Of a stretch of 64,000 nt of DNA, positions 23,946 through 35,904 are shown one piece after another; position 1 is the stretch's first letter, and each line of letters opens with the position of its first letter. The DNA is from Ailurus styani (Eukaryota > Chordata > Mammalia > Carnivora > Ailuridae), in NCBI GenBank assembly GCA_002007465.1, contig LNAC01000019.1, positions 393,446 to 457,445 on the forward strand. Direction: 5' to 3'. Under the pieces are notes generated by a model. That model had not been told where the DNA came from and did no database searches. It saw nothing but the letters and a program-made list of their open reading frames with translations. A program made the translations under genes and the position numbers.

Positions 23946-26900
23946 GAAGTGATGCAGTCACCCAAGTGCCTTGAGTTCTCTGTTGGTGTCTTTGGCACAA
24001 ACATAAAAAATGAAGTCTTGGTTTTTGTTTTTGTTTCTTAATCAGGGTACTCATTTTTTGGCATTGAAAGTACAAGCTCATTAGTGACTTTGGGGTATTG
24101 AAATGACTAAATGCAACAAAAGATCGGAGCTTTGAATGACATTTGTACTCATGCAGTTGTATTGAAACTTATTTCCTGGCTTACCACTGGTTATTTTTCT
24201 TCCTATCCTCTTATTTGTTGCAGAGACTTGTTGCAATTATTGTAAATGTTTATATCTACTTATTAGAGTGATTACTTTGCATTTATGTCTCAGCAGTGTG
24301 CACACTGTAACTCACACAAAATGTTAGCTGTTAAAAACGACTGCTGGGCCCAAGTTAATTAAAAATACAGAGGAGGCTGAATCTTATTGTGGGTGTAGTA
24401 TCAGGCTCTGTTTGGACAGGAGTTTTTATATATTATGAAGTGGAAAATGCAAGAAATAAAAAAAGAAAAGCATTGTATGTGGATAGAACCACATGCTGGA
24501 ATCATGGTTGCTAATTTTTATACAACAAAACAGATGGTTTGTATTTGATTGTGATTCTCCTTTTAAGAAATTTATATGCCAGTAAACTCTAGGCAGAATG
24601 TAGATTTTTGTGCCATTTCCAAATTTCCTTCTCTATAGTCCTATTCCCTACCCACACCCACTTTTTTTCCCTCCTCTTGAAGGACAGTGTTAACAGCAGC
24701 AACAGCACTTGAATTAACTTAATTTATTTTTTTATGTATTTGCAGAATGGTTCAAGGTCCATAGCAAGGTGAATGTTTTCAGACTGTGCATGCATCCTCA
24801 AACTGCAGAGATCACCCAAGAGTAAAAGTACTGATTGCTGGAAGCCATTAGAATCCTCCTCTTTCTCTTCCTTTAGAAAGGCAATTGTAGGCTTGCTTAT
24901 TACAAGAAACCTGAGATCTCTCTTACTGTGTACATTTAGAGGGAATTTCAACATGTATGTTTTGGGGAGTTAAAATGTGATAGCAGGCATTTCTATGCAT
25001 GCTTGGATGGACTGTTAGTATTTAATCCATATTTGGGATCATCAGTTGGTGACACAGTTTCCAAAAATGATAATGTCATGCTTATTTTAAAAATCCTAAT
25101 GTTGACTTTTCATGGATCTAAAAAGAATTCTTTTAATTCAAGGTAAATTAAAACTCATTCAAGTTTTTGTTAGGGGAAAACTATTACTCTCTTCTTTACC
25201 CTTCCCTTCTTATTGGGAAAAAAAAAGAAACAAACGAGAGAGTTATTGAGATGACAAAGGTTGATTAAGGTTGTTAGTCAATTGTATTTAATAATGTAGA
25301 GAAAAATTTCTGGATATCGTTTGGGTGGTTGATAGTATTAGTAGCTGATAGTGTTACTATTAACTGAGGTGGGGAATAGGAGGAAGAGGATGTGTACAGA
25401 CCAATACTAAGCAGGGATTAGTTTGTAAATCATTAGGTTGGAACTGCCCACCAGATATTTAGATAAATATCCAAGTAATGATGGCAATCACTCATCCTGT
25501 TGGGGCCAGAGTTTATTTGACTCATCTAATGTGCTAGATCATGGTCTTTTCCTCCCTTTCTCCCCTACATTCTGTAACCCATCCAAAAGTGTGCAAGAAG
25601 ATGACATTCCCTGATATAAGAGAAGCTTTCTTTAGTTAAAGACCTATTTAGGAGCTATGGTCACTTATTAGAACCTCCAACATGAGTCCAGAATTTAAAA
25701 GTCAAAGCTGGCCATCCAGGTTTAATTGTTTTAGACACATTTCCACAGGATGGTAGGTGGCAAAAGAGAAACTTGCAAAAACCATCAGTTCTACTCATAT
25801 AGTTTATTAGTGTAAGAAGATATGAAACAGTGTGGGAAAGGATACATCTCAGCTAGTACTTTTTCTCTTCTGTTCCCTGATGGGCTATTGTCAGGGTGGA
25901 TGCTATGGTTAGGAATCCACTTGTGGTGAGCAATCATTCCAGGTCATGGAAAATTGTAAGGATAAATACATCTGTTGTATGAATTATTACCAGGTAATAT
26001 TTCATTAAAGAACAGAGTTTTTATGGGTTAGCTGATAGTGAGAAGAGAGGGACTTTCCAGGTACATTTCTGGAGATGTTACAAGTATGACCTCAAAAATT
26101 TTGTTGGATTATTGGAAAATGCATTGTAATGGAGGGAAGGGATTGATAGGAAAATAGTGGGAGATTCATTCATTCTGTTAAAACTGGGTAATGGAGGAAA
26201 GGGATAAAGAATAGCTAGGGATGCATTTTTCCAGTCTTACTGATTTGGCTCCTGGGATATTTTTATTTTCTTTTGAAGTTCCATCTTAAAAATAAAGATT
26301 ATAAAAAATTAATATCCTCAGAGGAGGCAATAAAACATATTTGAGGCATATGACTTCCTCTTTTTGATAGTATTTCTAAGGATTTCCCATTGAAAGTATC
26401 TATATAATAATAGAGGGTTGTTATGGTTATTGTTATTGTTTTTGATGTTTAATGGAGACAAGAATATGATGCTTCATTTCAAAATACTTAACAATATGTA
26501 TCTATCTAGATACAGAAATCCTTTATTATATGTGCAATTAAATGTTATATACATATTTACATGGATGAAATTCAAATAATTTTAAGAATCACAGCTTTTT
26601 AGAACCATTAGTTTAGTACTTTGACTTTTTTCATTGATTATGCAACTTATTTTTCTAACTTATTATAGTAATATTTTACATTTTATTAATCTGTACATTT
26701 TTAAACAACTGCTTTTCTAGCATTTATAGAGCTAACACCAGTAAAGTGCAAAACTGGAGATTCCTACTCTCTCTAATATTGGATTGTTAAAACACAAATA
26801 TTGATGTTTGCATTTAATCAAGATAAAAACAAAGGTTTTAATCATTTCTAATGTTTAGCTTGTATTTCAAATTCTAGAAAATTTCTCATTAACATGTTTA

Positions 26901-28660
26901 TTACACTTAAAAGGATTCCAGTAGGGTGATTAAAAAAAAACAACTCTATTTGATGGTTATATATATGCACATATATATTTATTTATATATATATATATAT
27001 TTAATTGCAGAGATATCCTTGAACCCATAAAGCATGACAGCAAAGCAGGTCAATTTCTTAAACAACAGTATTTCATTCAGTACCTTGGTGGTTGTAATTA
27101 ACGTTTCTGTTTAGTTCTAATTATAGTTTTTGTATCGCAGCCATTATGCTAATGGTGTTATTCAGTAGTATGTGAGATTGCATTCATTATCACTGGTGAA
27201 TTAAACCTTTATTAAAGAAAAATTCCCACAGGCCTCATTCTGGAGTTAAGTAATTATTCATTTGGTTTTATCCTAGCAATTAGCTTATATACTGTAGCAC
27301 TCATTATTGAGTTTCTATACCTCACTGAATGAGATTAACCCACCATGGTAAATAAATGCCTAACAGCTCCCAAGCTCACAATGTGTTGCTTTTTAAGCAT
27401 ATTATTATGTAACAAAATAAGGAATCAAAATGCATTGAAGCAGCATTCTGGCTTCTAACAAATAATGTACTTGCTGGGAAGACTATGTTGGACATTTTGT
27501 GTTTAATTCAGCATTTTAAAAAAATGTAGTTGAAGCCCTCCAACGCTAAGTTCACCTTTGTGGGTGTATGTTTTCCTTTGTTTAATTTCATTCTATTACT
27601 TGCTTGCTTGTTGAATTATGTTACTATGCCCATTTGATGTTGATAAAAGCCTTTTTCAATAGCACAGACTCTAAATAGAACATCCAATTAAATTTCCATT
27701 CCAAATGTATTTGGAGAAGGCTAGATCATCCAAGTCTTTTAGCTGGATGAAATCTTGAGCCATTCATTATAAATCATTAGAATTTGTTTGATTTATAGTT
27801 TTAGTAAAAATATTTCAAATTACTGCTCTGTTTTAACATAGCCATTCACGCCCTCCAAAGTTCCAACTTCTCACTGTCCTATAGGAAAAAAGACTACCTA
27901 CATTTTCAGGTTTCCACATTCATTATTGGCTGATGTTACCTTTTGAGAGAGTGTCTCCCATTACCTTTTCTCTTCTTGGAAATTCCATTAGACTGCTTAC
28001 TCTGCCTCCTCTGTTTTTTTCTAGAATTCACATAGTTCATAAAATATCACAAAGTAAAGCATAGAACGGAGCCCTTCTGGATCACAGCTGCCTCTTTTCA
28101 GTACCTATGGAGAATGTTGTCACCCTTCTCTTTATTCTCTCTAAGATAGTCTACTGTCTATATATTAAGGCACAACCTCCAAAATAGCAGTATAAACTTT
28201 GTTTATTATGGCCATGATGTATCTGAAAAGATTGTGTTAACAACTTCTCATAATGTGGTCATTTATGTTCTTGACTGGAAATGCCATTTATATGAAAATG
28301 AATTGAGAGATTTTAGAATTTGGTTGTTTCTTCTACCTAGTCTATCTTAAATGTGTTTTTGAGAAGTTAAAAGTTTCATAGACAGAACTTTTATCATCTT
28401 GAAATTAGTTTGCTCATTTTAGCATAACCCTCATTTCTTTAATGCCTATTTTACAATCAGGATATTTTGTTTGGCCTTGTATTATTGGTAAATATTTGTG
28501 AGGCAAATTAATAGTTCTGGCATTTCTGAATGTCTTTCTTTGTGGTAGATAAATGTTGCATGGTAACCATATATTTTTCACGCATCAATACAAGCATTGA
28601 TATAATTAACATTATAGCAATACCAATAAATGTTACAGAGAATCTTATTTGTTAAATGAA
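23946..28660. other. 4.7-kb block without recognised transposons
   Basis: Only AT-rich, repeat-poor sequence with a small (TA)n at 26961-27001. No splice-bounded exon is evident. Several ATTA/TAAT-rich stretches (27080-27300) could be constrained non-coding DNA, but that cannot be judged from one sequence. Confidence 0.4.
26961..27001. repeat. AT-rich (TA)n tract
   Basis: atatatatgcacatatatat followed by a pure TA run. Confidence 0.9.
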
Positions 28661-28669
28661 TCAAGTATC

Positions 28670-29126
28670 AGGCCTGCTACCTGTGTCCGCATCATGGCCA
28701 CCTCACTTCTGCTGTGGCAAGGACAGTCCACGCTGCTGAAGGCAGTGCTTCTAGAAGCACGAGTGTTTTGAAGACTTACTCCTATAGTTTTTCCATTTGC
28801 AGAATCAGGAAAGAGTAAAAAGGGGCTGTCACTGTATACCAAGAAACAAAGTCCACCAAAAAAAAGCCCACTCAAGCCTCTGACCCTATCTAACCAGCCA
28901 ACAACACCTACAGGAAATCTCCAGCACTGTGGCTAACCCCGTACACCTTACACCTCAACCTGGACCTCTGAGAATTTAGGATGCTTCAGCCCTCTTCAGA
29001 GAGTCACCTCACCACTGAGAGCTCACTTTAAAGACCAACCTCATGTTACCTGTGCTGCAGATATAAAATCCACTCTTGTCAGGAAAATAAATAAACAAGT
29101 AAAAGAATTAAGTACCGAAAAAAAAA
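28670..29126 (+). pseudogene. NDUFV3P: Processed pseudogene of NDUFV3 (10-kDa subunit of mitochondrial complex I, short isoform)
   Basis: Retrocopy of the mRNA for NDUFV3, an accessory subunit of the NADH-dehydrogenase arm of respiratory complex I in the mitochondrial matrix. ATG at 28694. The frame opens with MATSLLLWQGQ and reaches RVF, then an in-frame TGA at 28769-28771 (a CGA-to-TGA type change). The conserved block AESGKSKKG then KKQSPPKK follows. After a frame change come a GNLQH block and, in another frame, LNLDL, a stop, and EFRMLQPSS, matching the family's C-terminus (NLQHH...LDLNLE.SKFRMPQPSS). The original stop is near 29016-29018. The 3' UTR, two overlapping AATAAA signals (29086-29095) and an A9 run (29118-29126) follow. 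No introns are present, and the long alternative exon of the bigger isoform is absent, so the source was the short transcript. I see no clear TSD. Family match is from memory; a protein search would settle it. Confidence 0.85.
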
Positions 29127-29155
29127 TCTTTTAAGAAAATCTTTATGTATCTTTC

Positions 29156-29325
29156 AAAAACACTTTTTATTTTTATTTTTAAAGATTTTATTTACTTATT
29201 TGACAGAGAGAGAGCGAGCCAGAGAGCACAAGCAGGGGGAAATGGCAGAGGGACTCTGGGATCATGGCTTGATCCAAAGGCAAATGCTTAACCGACTGAG
29301 TCACCCAGATGGCCCTTAAGAACAC

Positions 29326-29331
<6 letters not shown>
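29156..29331 (-). mobile_element. Can-SINE 1 of a three-SINE pile-up
   Basis: Antisense, partly deleted body at about 29170-29317 (T-rich left end, purine tract, 'accgactgagtcacccaga' head). Target copies: 'aaaaacacttttta' at 29156-29169 and 'aagaacactattta' at 29318-29331. Confidence 0.88.
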
Positions 29332-29356
<25 letters not shown>

Positions 29357-29562
29357 GATTTTATTTATTTATTTGAGAGAGAGAGAGAGAGAGAGAGAAT
29401 GAGACACATAGAGAGAGCGCGCCCATGAGGTGGGGAGGGTCAGAGGGAGAAGCAGACTCAATGCTGAGCAGGGAGCCTGACACAGGACTCAGTGCCAGGA
29501 CTCCTGGATCATGACCTCAGCCCAAGGCAGATGGTTAACCAACTGAGCCATCCAGACAGCCA
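29327..29562 (-). mobile_element. Can-SINE 2 of a three-SINE pile-up
   Basis: Antisense, with a left (ATTT)n expansion (29327-29371), (GA)n at 29373-29398, and 'aaccaactgagccatccaga' head. TSD 'ttaagaacact' at 29316-29326 and 29563-29573. Confidence 0.93.
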
Positions 29563-29578
29563 TTAAGAACACTTTTTA

Positions 29579-29776
29579 GGGTGCCTGGGTGGCTCAGTGG
29601 GTTAAAGCCTCTGCCTTCAGCTCAGGTCATGATCTCAGTGTCCTGGGATCGAGCCCCACATGGGGCTCCCTGCTCAGTGGGGAGCCTGCTTCCTTCTCTC
29701 TCTCTGCCTGCCTCTCTGCCTACTTGTGATCTCTCTCTTTCTCTCCCTGTCAAATAAATAAATAAAATTTTAAAAA
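29579..29776 (+). mobile_element. Can-SINE 3 of a three-SINE pile-up (young)
   Basis: Sense, near-consensus: 'gtgcctgggtggctcagtgg' head with A-box-like tggctcagtgg, B-box-like 'gggatcgagcc', CT-rich region, and 'aaataaataaataaaatttt' tail. Exact TSD 'aagaacacttttta' at 29565-29578 and 29777-29790. Confidence 0.95.
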
Positions 29777-29790
29777 AAGAACACTTTTTA

Positions 29791-30296
29791 AATTACAGTG
29801 ATTAAGTTCATCTGCCAATGACATATTAACAATGCTTCTGAGGGTTGAACAAAACATTTCTCCATGTTAATAATCATAGAAATGTCATCTCTTAATATCT
29901 AAAAGTGGCCTTTAATTGCCGGTCTATTGGTGTTTGTACCTTATACATTATCTAATGTTTCTGTGTGTGGGTATCATCTTGTTTCATCTGTGACAGTTAT
30001 TTTTGCAGAAGATCTAAGTACTATTTGAGATCAGCTTTTGGCACAATTTCTTGGGGGATCACCTGGGCTCCCTCACGTCTCTGCCCTCCTCCCTCCACTT
30101 AGGAACCTGTGTCAGGCTGCTGTGTGTGAGGACGTCGCCCTGGTTCTGCCCAGTTTTCGCTCCATCGCCCCATGACAGGCCAGGGCTCTGTGGCTCCCCC
30201 TGCCTGGTGTGAATGCCTATCATGCTCATTCTTACCTAAAAGCTTTAGGAAAGGAAAGGAAGAAAAAGAAAAGGGGACTCCCTATAATCGTCACTT
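29791..30296. other. Unassigned DNA with a GC-richer patch
   Basis: 30060-30230 is GC-richer with a few CpGs ('gaggacgtcgccctgg', 'tttcgctccatcgcccc'). It is too small and CpG-poor to be a CpG island, and I recognise no gene. Confidence 0.4.
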
Positions 30297-30513
30297 GGCT
30301 CTGCCACTTAACATCAGTGTGACCTGTGAATGTTACTTTTCTCATCTGTTTCCCAGGCTCTTTCTTCTTCCTTAAATGGAAGTAATGAATGCCTCTCAGT
30401 GTTGCTAGTAAGATCAAACGAGTTTGATAGGTAGGTGTTAAGCCCTTAGAACAGTGACTAGCATATAGCAAATTCTCCCAAATGAAAGAAGTTTATAATT
30501 ATAGTCATCATTA
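30297..30513 (+). repeat. MIR SINE
   Basis: 'ggctctgccacttaacatca', 'gtgtgacctgtgaatgttac', 'cttagaacagtgactagca' and 'attatagtcatcattatta' are in MIR order. Confidence 0.88.
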
Positions 30514-31329
30514 TTATTTTAAAATTTAAGTGACATGACTGAAATATCATAACTTGGGCCATGTGGCAGCATCAGGACCTATGGCATTGACTCCTGGAGC
30601 AGTGTTTTTCTCCTCTACATACCATACCATTTGGGATGAACACTTACAAAAAATACAGTTCATTCTGTGGCATTTCTACCTCATACTTTAGCTAATAGTT
30701 TCAGTGTGACCAGTCATTGGCAACACTTGTCCATATTTTGAGGCAGAGTGAAACTGCATTATTCTTCACTTCTAAGATCTAGAATTCTTGCCTCATTTGA
30801 TTCTATTGAAACTAAGACTCACCTTGATCATCATCAACTAATATTTGTCAAATGGCTTTTTTTTTTATTAGGAGTTAGGGGACAGAGTTCCTGCACTCTA
30901 GGAGGTTACATTTTATCTGGAAAAAACAACAGGTGTATGTGTTCCAAATATCCCTAGTCATCATTAACCTGTAAGTACAAATGAAATTATATTAGTGTTA
31001 TACACAAATTTTCCCTAACTGTAACCTGAACTGATTCGAAGGAGTTCCATACTTTCAAGAAATCTCACCCAGTATTTTCCTGGGAAGTCCTAGAAGGACT
31101 TTATAGATCCTCACACATATGAGCATTTGTCTTCTCCTTTCGTTCTTAACTCCCTTGAGGAAGGTTCAGGATCTTATGCTATTCCTTGCTGCTGTATTCT
31201 CTATGAAATTGCACATGAGTGTGTCTCCTGGTCATCTGAAGCTGCAAAACTCAAGAGGAACCAAACATGCTTTATTGTCTGAGCCAGAATTTTGTATTTT
31301 GTGCCTTAATGAGAAGACTGTCCCTCTTG
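30514..31329. other. Unassigned DNA
   Basis: No recognised gene or confident repeat. Confidence 0.4.
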
Positions 31330-31640
31330 ATAATTATTTATCATGACATTCTCGTGAACTGGTACTTAGGCTGCAGATTTTTGGCCCATGTATCATAATA
31401 TTCTGTAGAGAGGTCCACCAACTCTGGTTCCAGGCTGGAAAATAGTTGTAGACTGTCAGAATGCAGGAGTCTGCGGGGTCTACATCCAGAAACTAGAGTA
31501 TATGCGGTCTTGCACCCGCCGGGTATCCAGACAAGAAATACAAGTACTCTGGCCACAAGCGCTGCTGGCCATCTCTTCTCAAAGGCTGTTGAAACTCTTA
31601 CTCCCTAACCTCCAGTCACAATGGCCTTCTCTCTGTGCTT
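31330..31640 (-). other. Unidentified GC-richer block with overlapping antisense frames
   Basis: The minus strand carries a 71-codon open frame (31341-31556) ending YQFTRMS and a second open frame starting near 31588 that stops after 30 codons. CpGs are retained (tgcggggt, ccgccggg, aagcgctg). I do not recognise either peptide, and the frames conflict. It could be a decayed DNA-transposon or LTR fragment, a degenerate retrocopy, or chance. Confidence 0.3.
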
Positions 31641-31714
31641 TGAATGTGTGTCAGGCTCTTCCCATGCATCTCCCTTTATCTAAAATCGTAATAATCATGG
31701 CCAATATTTTTTGT

Positions 31715-31905
31715 ACACTAATTCTATTCTTGAAAGTTCTAAGTAACTTACAGGTGTCTACTTGTCTAATTCCCAAAACAACCCCAAGAGATAAGTGTTA
31801 TCATTTTTCTCAGTTTAAAGATTAATAAATGGAGACACACAGCTTAAGAAATATGCCTATGGTCACACATTTGAAGGCACAGGGTCAGGACCTGAACCAG
31901 GCAAT
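31715..31905 (-). repeat. MIR SINE
   Basis: Antisense MIR order: 'aagttctaagtaacttac', 'cccaaaacaaccccaagag', 'atgcctatggtcacacat', 'caggacctgaaccaggc'. Confidence 0.82.
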
Positions 31906-32059
31906 GAGATACCAGAGACCTCCATTTGATATCTCAGTAATAAGTCCATAGCTTTCTGCATGGCTAATTCTGTCTCTCTCTAATCCCTCAGTAACATCTC
32001 TACTATCTGGAATTAGCAAGTTTACCATTTTTGTTGTGGTTGTTTCTTGTGTATAATAC

Positions 32060-32280
32060 TTCCTATGTTCTAGGGGATGTTCTAAATGCTTCACATCGAC
32101 TAACTCACACAATACTCAAGTTTATTAGGAAGGTATATTATATTTTACAGATAAGACAGTCAGAGCTTTGAAGTGTCAAGTAACTCGCCCCAAGTCAGAC
32201 AGCTAATGGGTCTTGTAGCCAGAATGGACACTTGTGCAACCAAGCTCCAGAGTCTATGCTACTAACCACTCAACTTCTAC
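32060..32280 (-). repeat. MIR SINE
   Basis: Antisense MIR: 'gttctaaatgcttcacatc', 'attttacagataagacagt', 'caagtaactcgccccaagtc', 'ctccagagtctatgctacta'. Confidence 0.9.
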
Positions 32281-32589
32281 TCCTCAGTGAAGAGAAGGTC
32301 CTGTTTCTTTAAGGATTCACCTTAAAGATTCCCAGGCCTTAGAACCTATGGAAGCTTCATATTTGCTAAAATGTTAAGTAAATGAATAAATCCATCTTTT
32401 CATCTATCGATATCCAAAGTATAAGGTCTCATTCCAGGAACGTTTTTCTTCCCTTTTCCTGATCCATCTCTTCTCATTCCGGATGACCGAAATTATTCCA
32501 CTATGCCCTTGGACCTGCTCGTCCCCAACCCTCCAACCCTGGCTGTCATATAAATGTGGCTCTCTCCTAAAGATGCCAGTTCTCTTGTA

Positions 32590-32830
32590 GGCTTTTCAAG
32601 TATTGGCTCTTTGTTTTCTTAAGAGCCAGAAGACTCCGAACAAGATAGGGGATTGAAGTGTTTCTGACATCCCACTTTTGTTTGCAGACCATAAATCCTT
32701 CTTATAAAAGATTTTGCTTTCAGAGGTCTGTGTCATTTGACCATGCTGCTCACATCCATGTCTATTTCGCTTCTTTATATATCCTAAGTTCCCAGCACAG
32801 TGTATGGTACTCAGTAAATATCCACCTCCT
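32590..32830 (+). mobile_element. Probable L2 LINE 3' end
   Basis: Weak L2-like terminus: 'cccagcacagtgtatggtac' and 'tcagtaaatatccacctcc'. The upstream part is too decayed to define. Confidence 0.45.
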
Positions 32831-33148
32831 GGTTTTTCACATTTCTTCCCCTTCTCAGCAGACAGGCATTTCTTCTTTATAGGCTCTGTTACTCATGTGC
32901 CAGTCAGCTCTTGTTAATAGGCCCCTGGGAGATAACAGCCTGCCAGTTCATCAGAAAATGCCTAAAGATCAGATTTGGCTCAAGTTTAGCTGAGACATGA
33001 ATAAAAACCCTTAGTAGAAAATAGTCTAATAAAAAAAAGTGATCTAAGATAAACAACAAATGAATATTATCAATTGATTTATAAAAGATAGCAGGAAGGA
33101 TATTCAGACCGTTTTTTTCCACATTATGAACATAGCCATATTTCACAA
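32831..33148. other. Unassigned DNA
   Basis: No recognised gene or repeat. Confidence 0.4.
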
Positions 33149-33389
33149 AAACAATGTCTTTTTTTAAAAGATTTTATTTATTTATTTGACAGAGAAATAG
33201 AGAAAGAGCACAAGTAGACAGGATGGCAGGCAGAGGGAGAGGGAGAAGCAGGCTCTCTGCTGAGCAGGGAGCCCGACGTGGGGCTTGATCCCAGGACCTT
33301 GGGCACAAGGGACCATGACTTGAGCTGAAGGCAGATGCTTAACCAACTGAGGTCCTGGGACACACAGGTGCCCCGAAACAATGTCTTTT
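33149..33389 (-). mobile_element. Can-SINE with exact 14-bp TSD
   Basis: Body 33163-33375, antisense, with a small insertion/duplication in the head ('ctgaggtcctgggacacaca'). TSD 'aaacaatgtctttt' at 33149-33162 and 33376-33389. Confidence 0.94.
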
Positions 33390-34224
33390 GATAGGGGTGT
33401 GACCTATTACTGTTTATTTTCCCCTGGAATTCTTGTCTTCGGAATGTGAGTAAATGAAAAGGAAGAGGATATAATATAGGGCAGTGCTGTTGGCACAGAA
33501 GCTCCAATGAAGCCAGCTGTCTTCCCAGAGGCCAGATTTCTGTCTTTCCTCTATTGTGAGACTCCTCTCAACTTAAATTTCATTTAATGTAGTACAAAGC
33601 CTTTTAAACTGTAAAAGGCTATTCAAGTGAAAGGTCACTGTTATTGTACTAATAGGAATATAATTAAAGAGCAGTAGGACTCAGTACCACTGATGTGAGA
33701 GGGATCCTGGGGTCTGCAGGGCACCCTCTCAGTTTGCTTTCTTCCCCTCTCTGGCTCATAAGGTTTCCTGTAGATGATTTAAAGGAAAAAAATAAGCAAA
33801 TTTCTCTTCCTGCAGCTTAGACTAAATCTAGCCTAACAGAAGATACCAGGAATATGATGTTTTGGATTTTTCAAGACAATTAGAAGTTTATTCTTTTTTT
33901 CAGGTTAGAAAGAATGCACTGATACCACTTCTAGTTCCCAGACTCTTCCTGCCTTTGAGCGGACTTGGAAAGTGACTACACTGAAATTCACACTGCCCAG
34001 TCTTACTGCTGGTCAGTTAAGACTTAGTACTATTTTGATCACTTTCTGACTTCACGATAAAGTCAATTTACCCATAAATTAATCTAATTTCACATTGTAA
34101 TATAAATCCTCACTCTTAATAGAGAACCTGTGCACCTCCTGCCATGCTGGGGAGCTTAAGTAAGGAAACGGAGATTGATTTGGAATTTTTTTTTTATGTC
34201 AAGCAAATAGGCTAATGCATCATT
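33390..34224. other. Unassigned DNA
   Basis: No recognised gene or repeat. Confidence 0.4.
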
Positions 34225-34490
34225 CCTCACAAGAAATATCTATGCTTCTGTTACTTCCACCTGTTACCCTGCCCTCCTCTTGCTCTCATAGATGCACAGG
34301 TTGGTTCGTGTTCCAATCTGAAGTTGGTCCATTCGGTTGTGCCCTAGATCCAGTCCCATCTCACTTTCTTCATGACATCACTCCAGTAATTCTCACCTCT
34401 CTCTCCAAATCATCAATCTTCCTCTTTTTACTGGGTATTTTCCATTAGTATACAAACATGCTGCTCTTTCTCCCAGGTTAAACAAACATG

Positions 34491-34520
34491 CAAACAAACA
34501 AACAAACAAACAAACAAAAA
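34491..34520. repeat. (CAAA)n repeat
   Basis: Seven or eight tandem caaa units inside the L2. Confidence 0.9.
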
Positions 34521-35904
34521 GCTTTCTTTCTCTGTCAGTTAATACTTTTTTTGCAATAAAATTTCTTGAGTTATCTACACTTATTCTCTTTGATTCCTCT
34601 CCTCTTATTCTCTTTAAAATCCACTGTTGTCAGACTTTCATGCACACCCTCTCCAATTCCTCCACCCAGACTGTTCTTGTCAAAGCCACCAATAACCTCC
34701 ATTTTGCTAAATCCAGTTATCATCTTACTTGGTCTACCCGCATTGTTTCCAAGAGCTGGTCACTTCCTTCTCCTTGATAGACTTACTGTTGTGTTTGTTC
34801 AAAAACATCTATTTTCCCTCTGTCTGGTTTTTCCTTATCAGTCTCCTTTGCTGACTCCCTAACTTCTCCCTACCACCTTACTGTTGCAATTTCCCAAGTC
34901 TCAGTCCGTAGTTCTCTTCCCTCCTCTGTTTATACATACATGTGATCTCTTTCATTTCATGGATTTAAATATCATATGTATGTTAATCACCCCCAAACTT
35001 CTGTATCTAGTCCTGACTCCTTCTCCCAATTCTGGCTTGTTTATGTATCCACCTAGTCAATATCTCCACTCAGAAGTCTAATAGATTCTCTACATGCAAC
35101 ATACCCAAAATAAACTCCTCATCTTCTGGTTCAAATTGGCCCTACCTATATTCTTCTCATCTTTATTAATGGCAATTGCATCTTCTCCTTCCTCTAAGGC
35201 TCTGAATTTTGGAGACATCCTTGGCTCCTCTCTGTCTCTCACTCTCACATCTAACTTGCTAGAAAATCCTTTCGGCTAAACCTTTAATTATATGTGACTA
35301 CTAGTTATCTCTGGTGCCAGAGCCTAGTCTGAGTATCATCTCACTTGGATAATTGCGATAGCATCTTTACACACTGCCTCTCCCTGCCACAGTCTGTTTC
35401 CAGTACAGCAATCAGAATGGTCTGTGAAAAATTTGTCAGGTTGTCTTTACTTTGGTCAAAACTCTTCATTAGTTTCCGGAATCTGCTCAGTAAAGACCAA
35501 AAACTTTTTAAAAGCCATTACAACCATAGATTACCTCTCTCTCCCACCAAATATTCTGTCCCCATCTCTAATTGTTTGTCTCCTCATTCACACAGCTCCC
35601 AACACACTGGCTGTCTTGTTTTTCTTGAACACAGCAGCCATGCACCAAACATTTCTTCTTCCTGGAACACTTTCTACCCAGATATATGCCTGGCTAACTT
35701 CCCTATTTCCTTCAAGTCTAGTTCAAATGATACCTTCTCAATTCTGTACTCTCATCACTTTGTTGTGCAACACCCTCTCCTGATCTCTGTACCATTTATC
35801 CCCCTTTCCCTACTCTGTCATTCTTATTACTACTTTCCATACTTGCTACCTTCTTATCATGCCGTACTGCCTATTTTTCATTTGCTCCCTCAGAGCCATT
35901 CTTC

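Noticed and set aside
28645..28875. 76-residue minus-strand frame
   Set aside because: It is the antisense shadow of the NDUFV3 processed pseudogene.
29579..29776. Possible tRNA gene from A- and B-box-like motifs in SINE heads
   Set aside because: The match is the tRNA-derived head of Can-SINEs; no full cloverleaf or acceptor stem, and the SINE body and tail follow.
29318..29790. Repeated 'aagaacacttttta' blocks considered as a CRISPR-like or regulatory array
   Set aside because: The spacers are Can-SINEs and the repeats are their target-site duplications.
30060..30230. GC-richer patch considered as a CpG island or promoter
   Set aside because: Only about 170 bp with few CpGs, no initiator or exon nearby.
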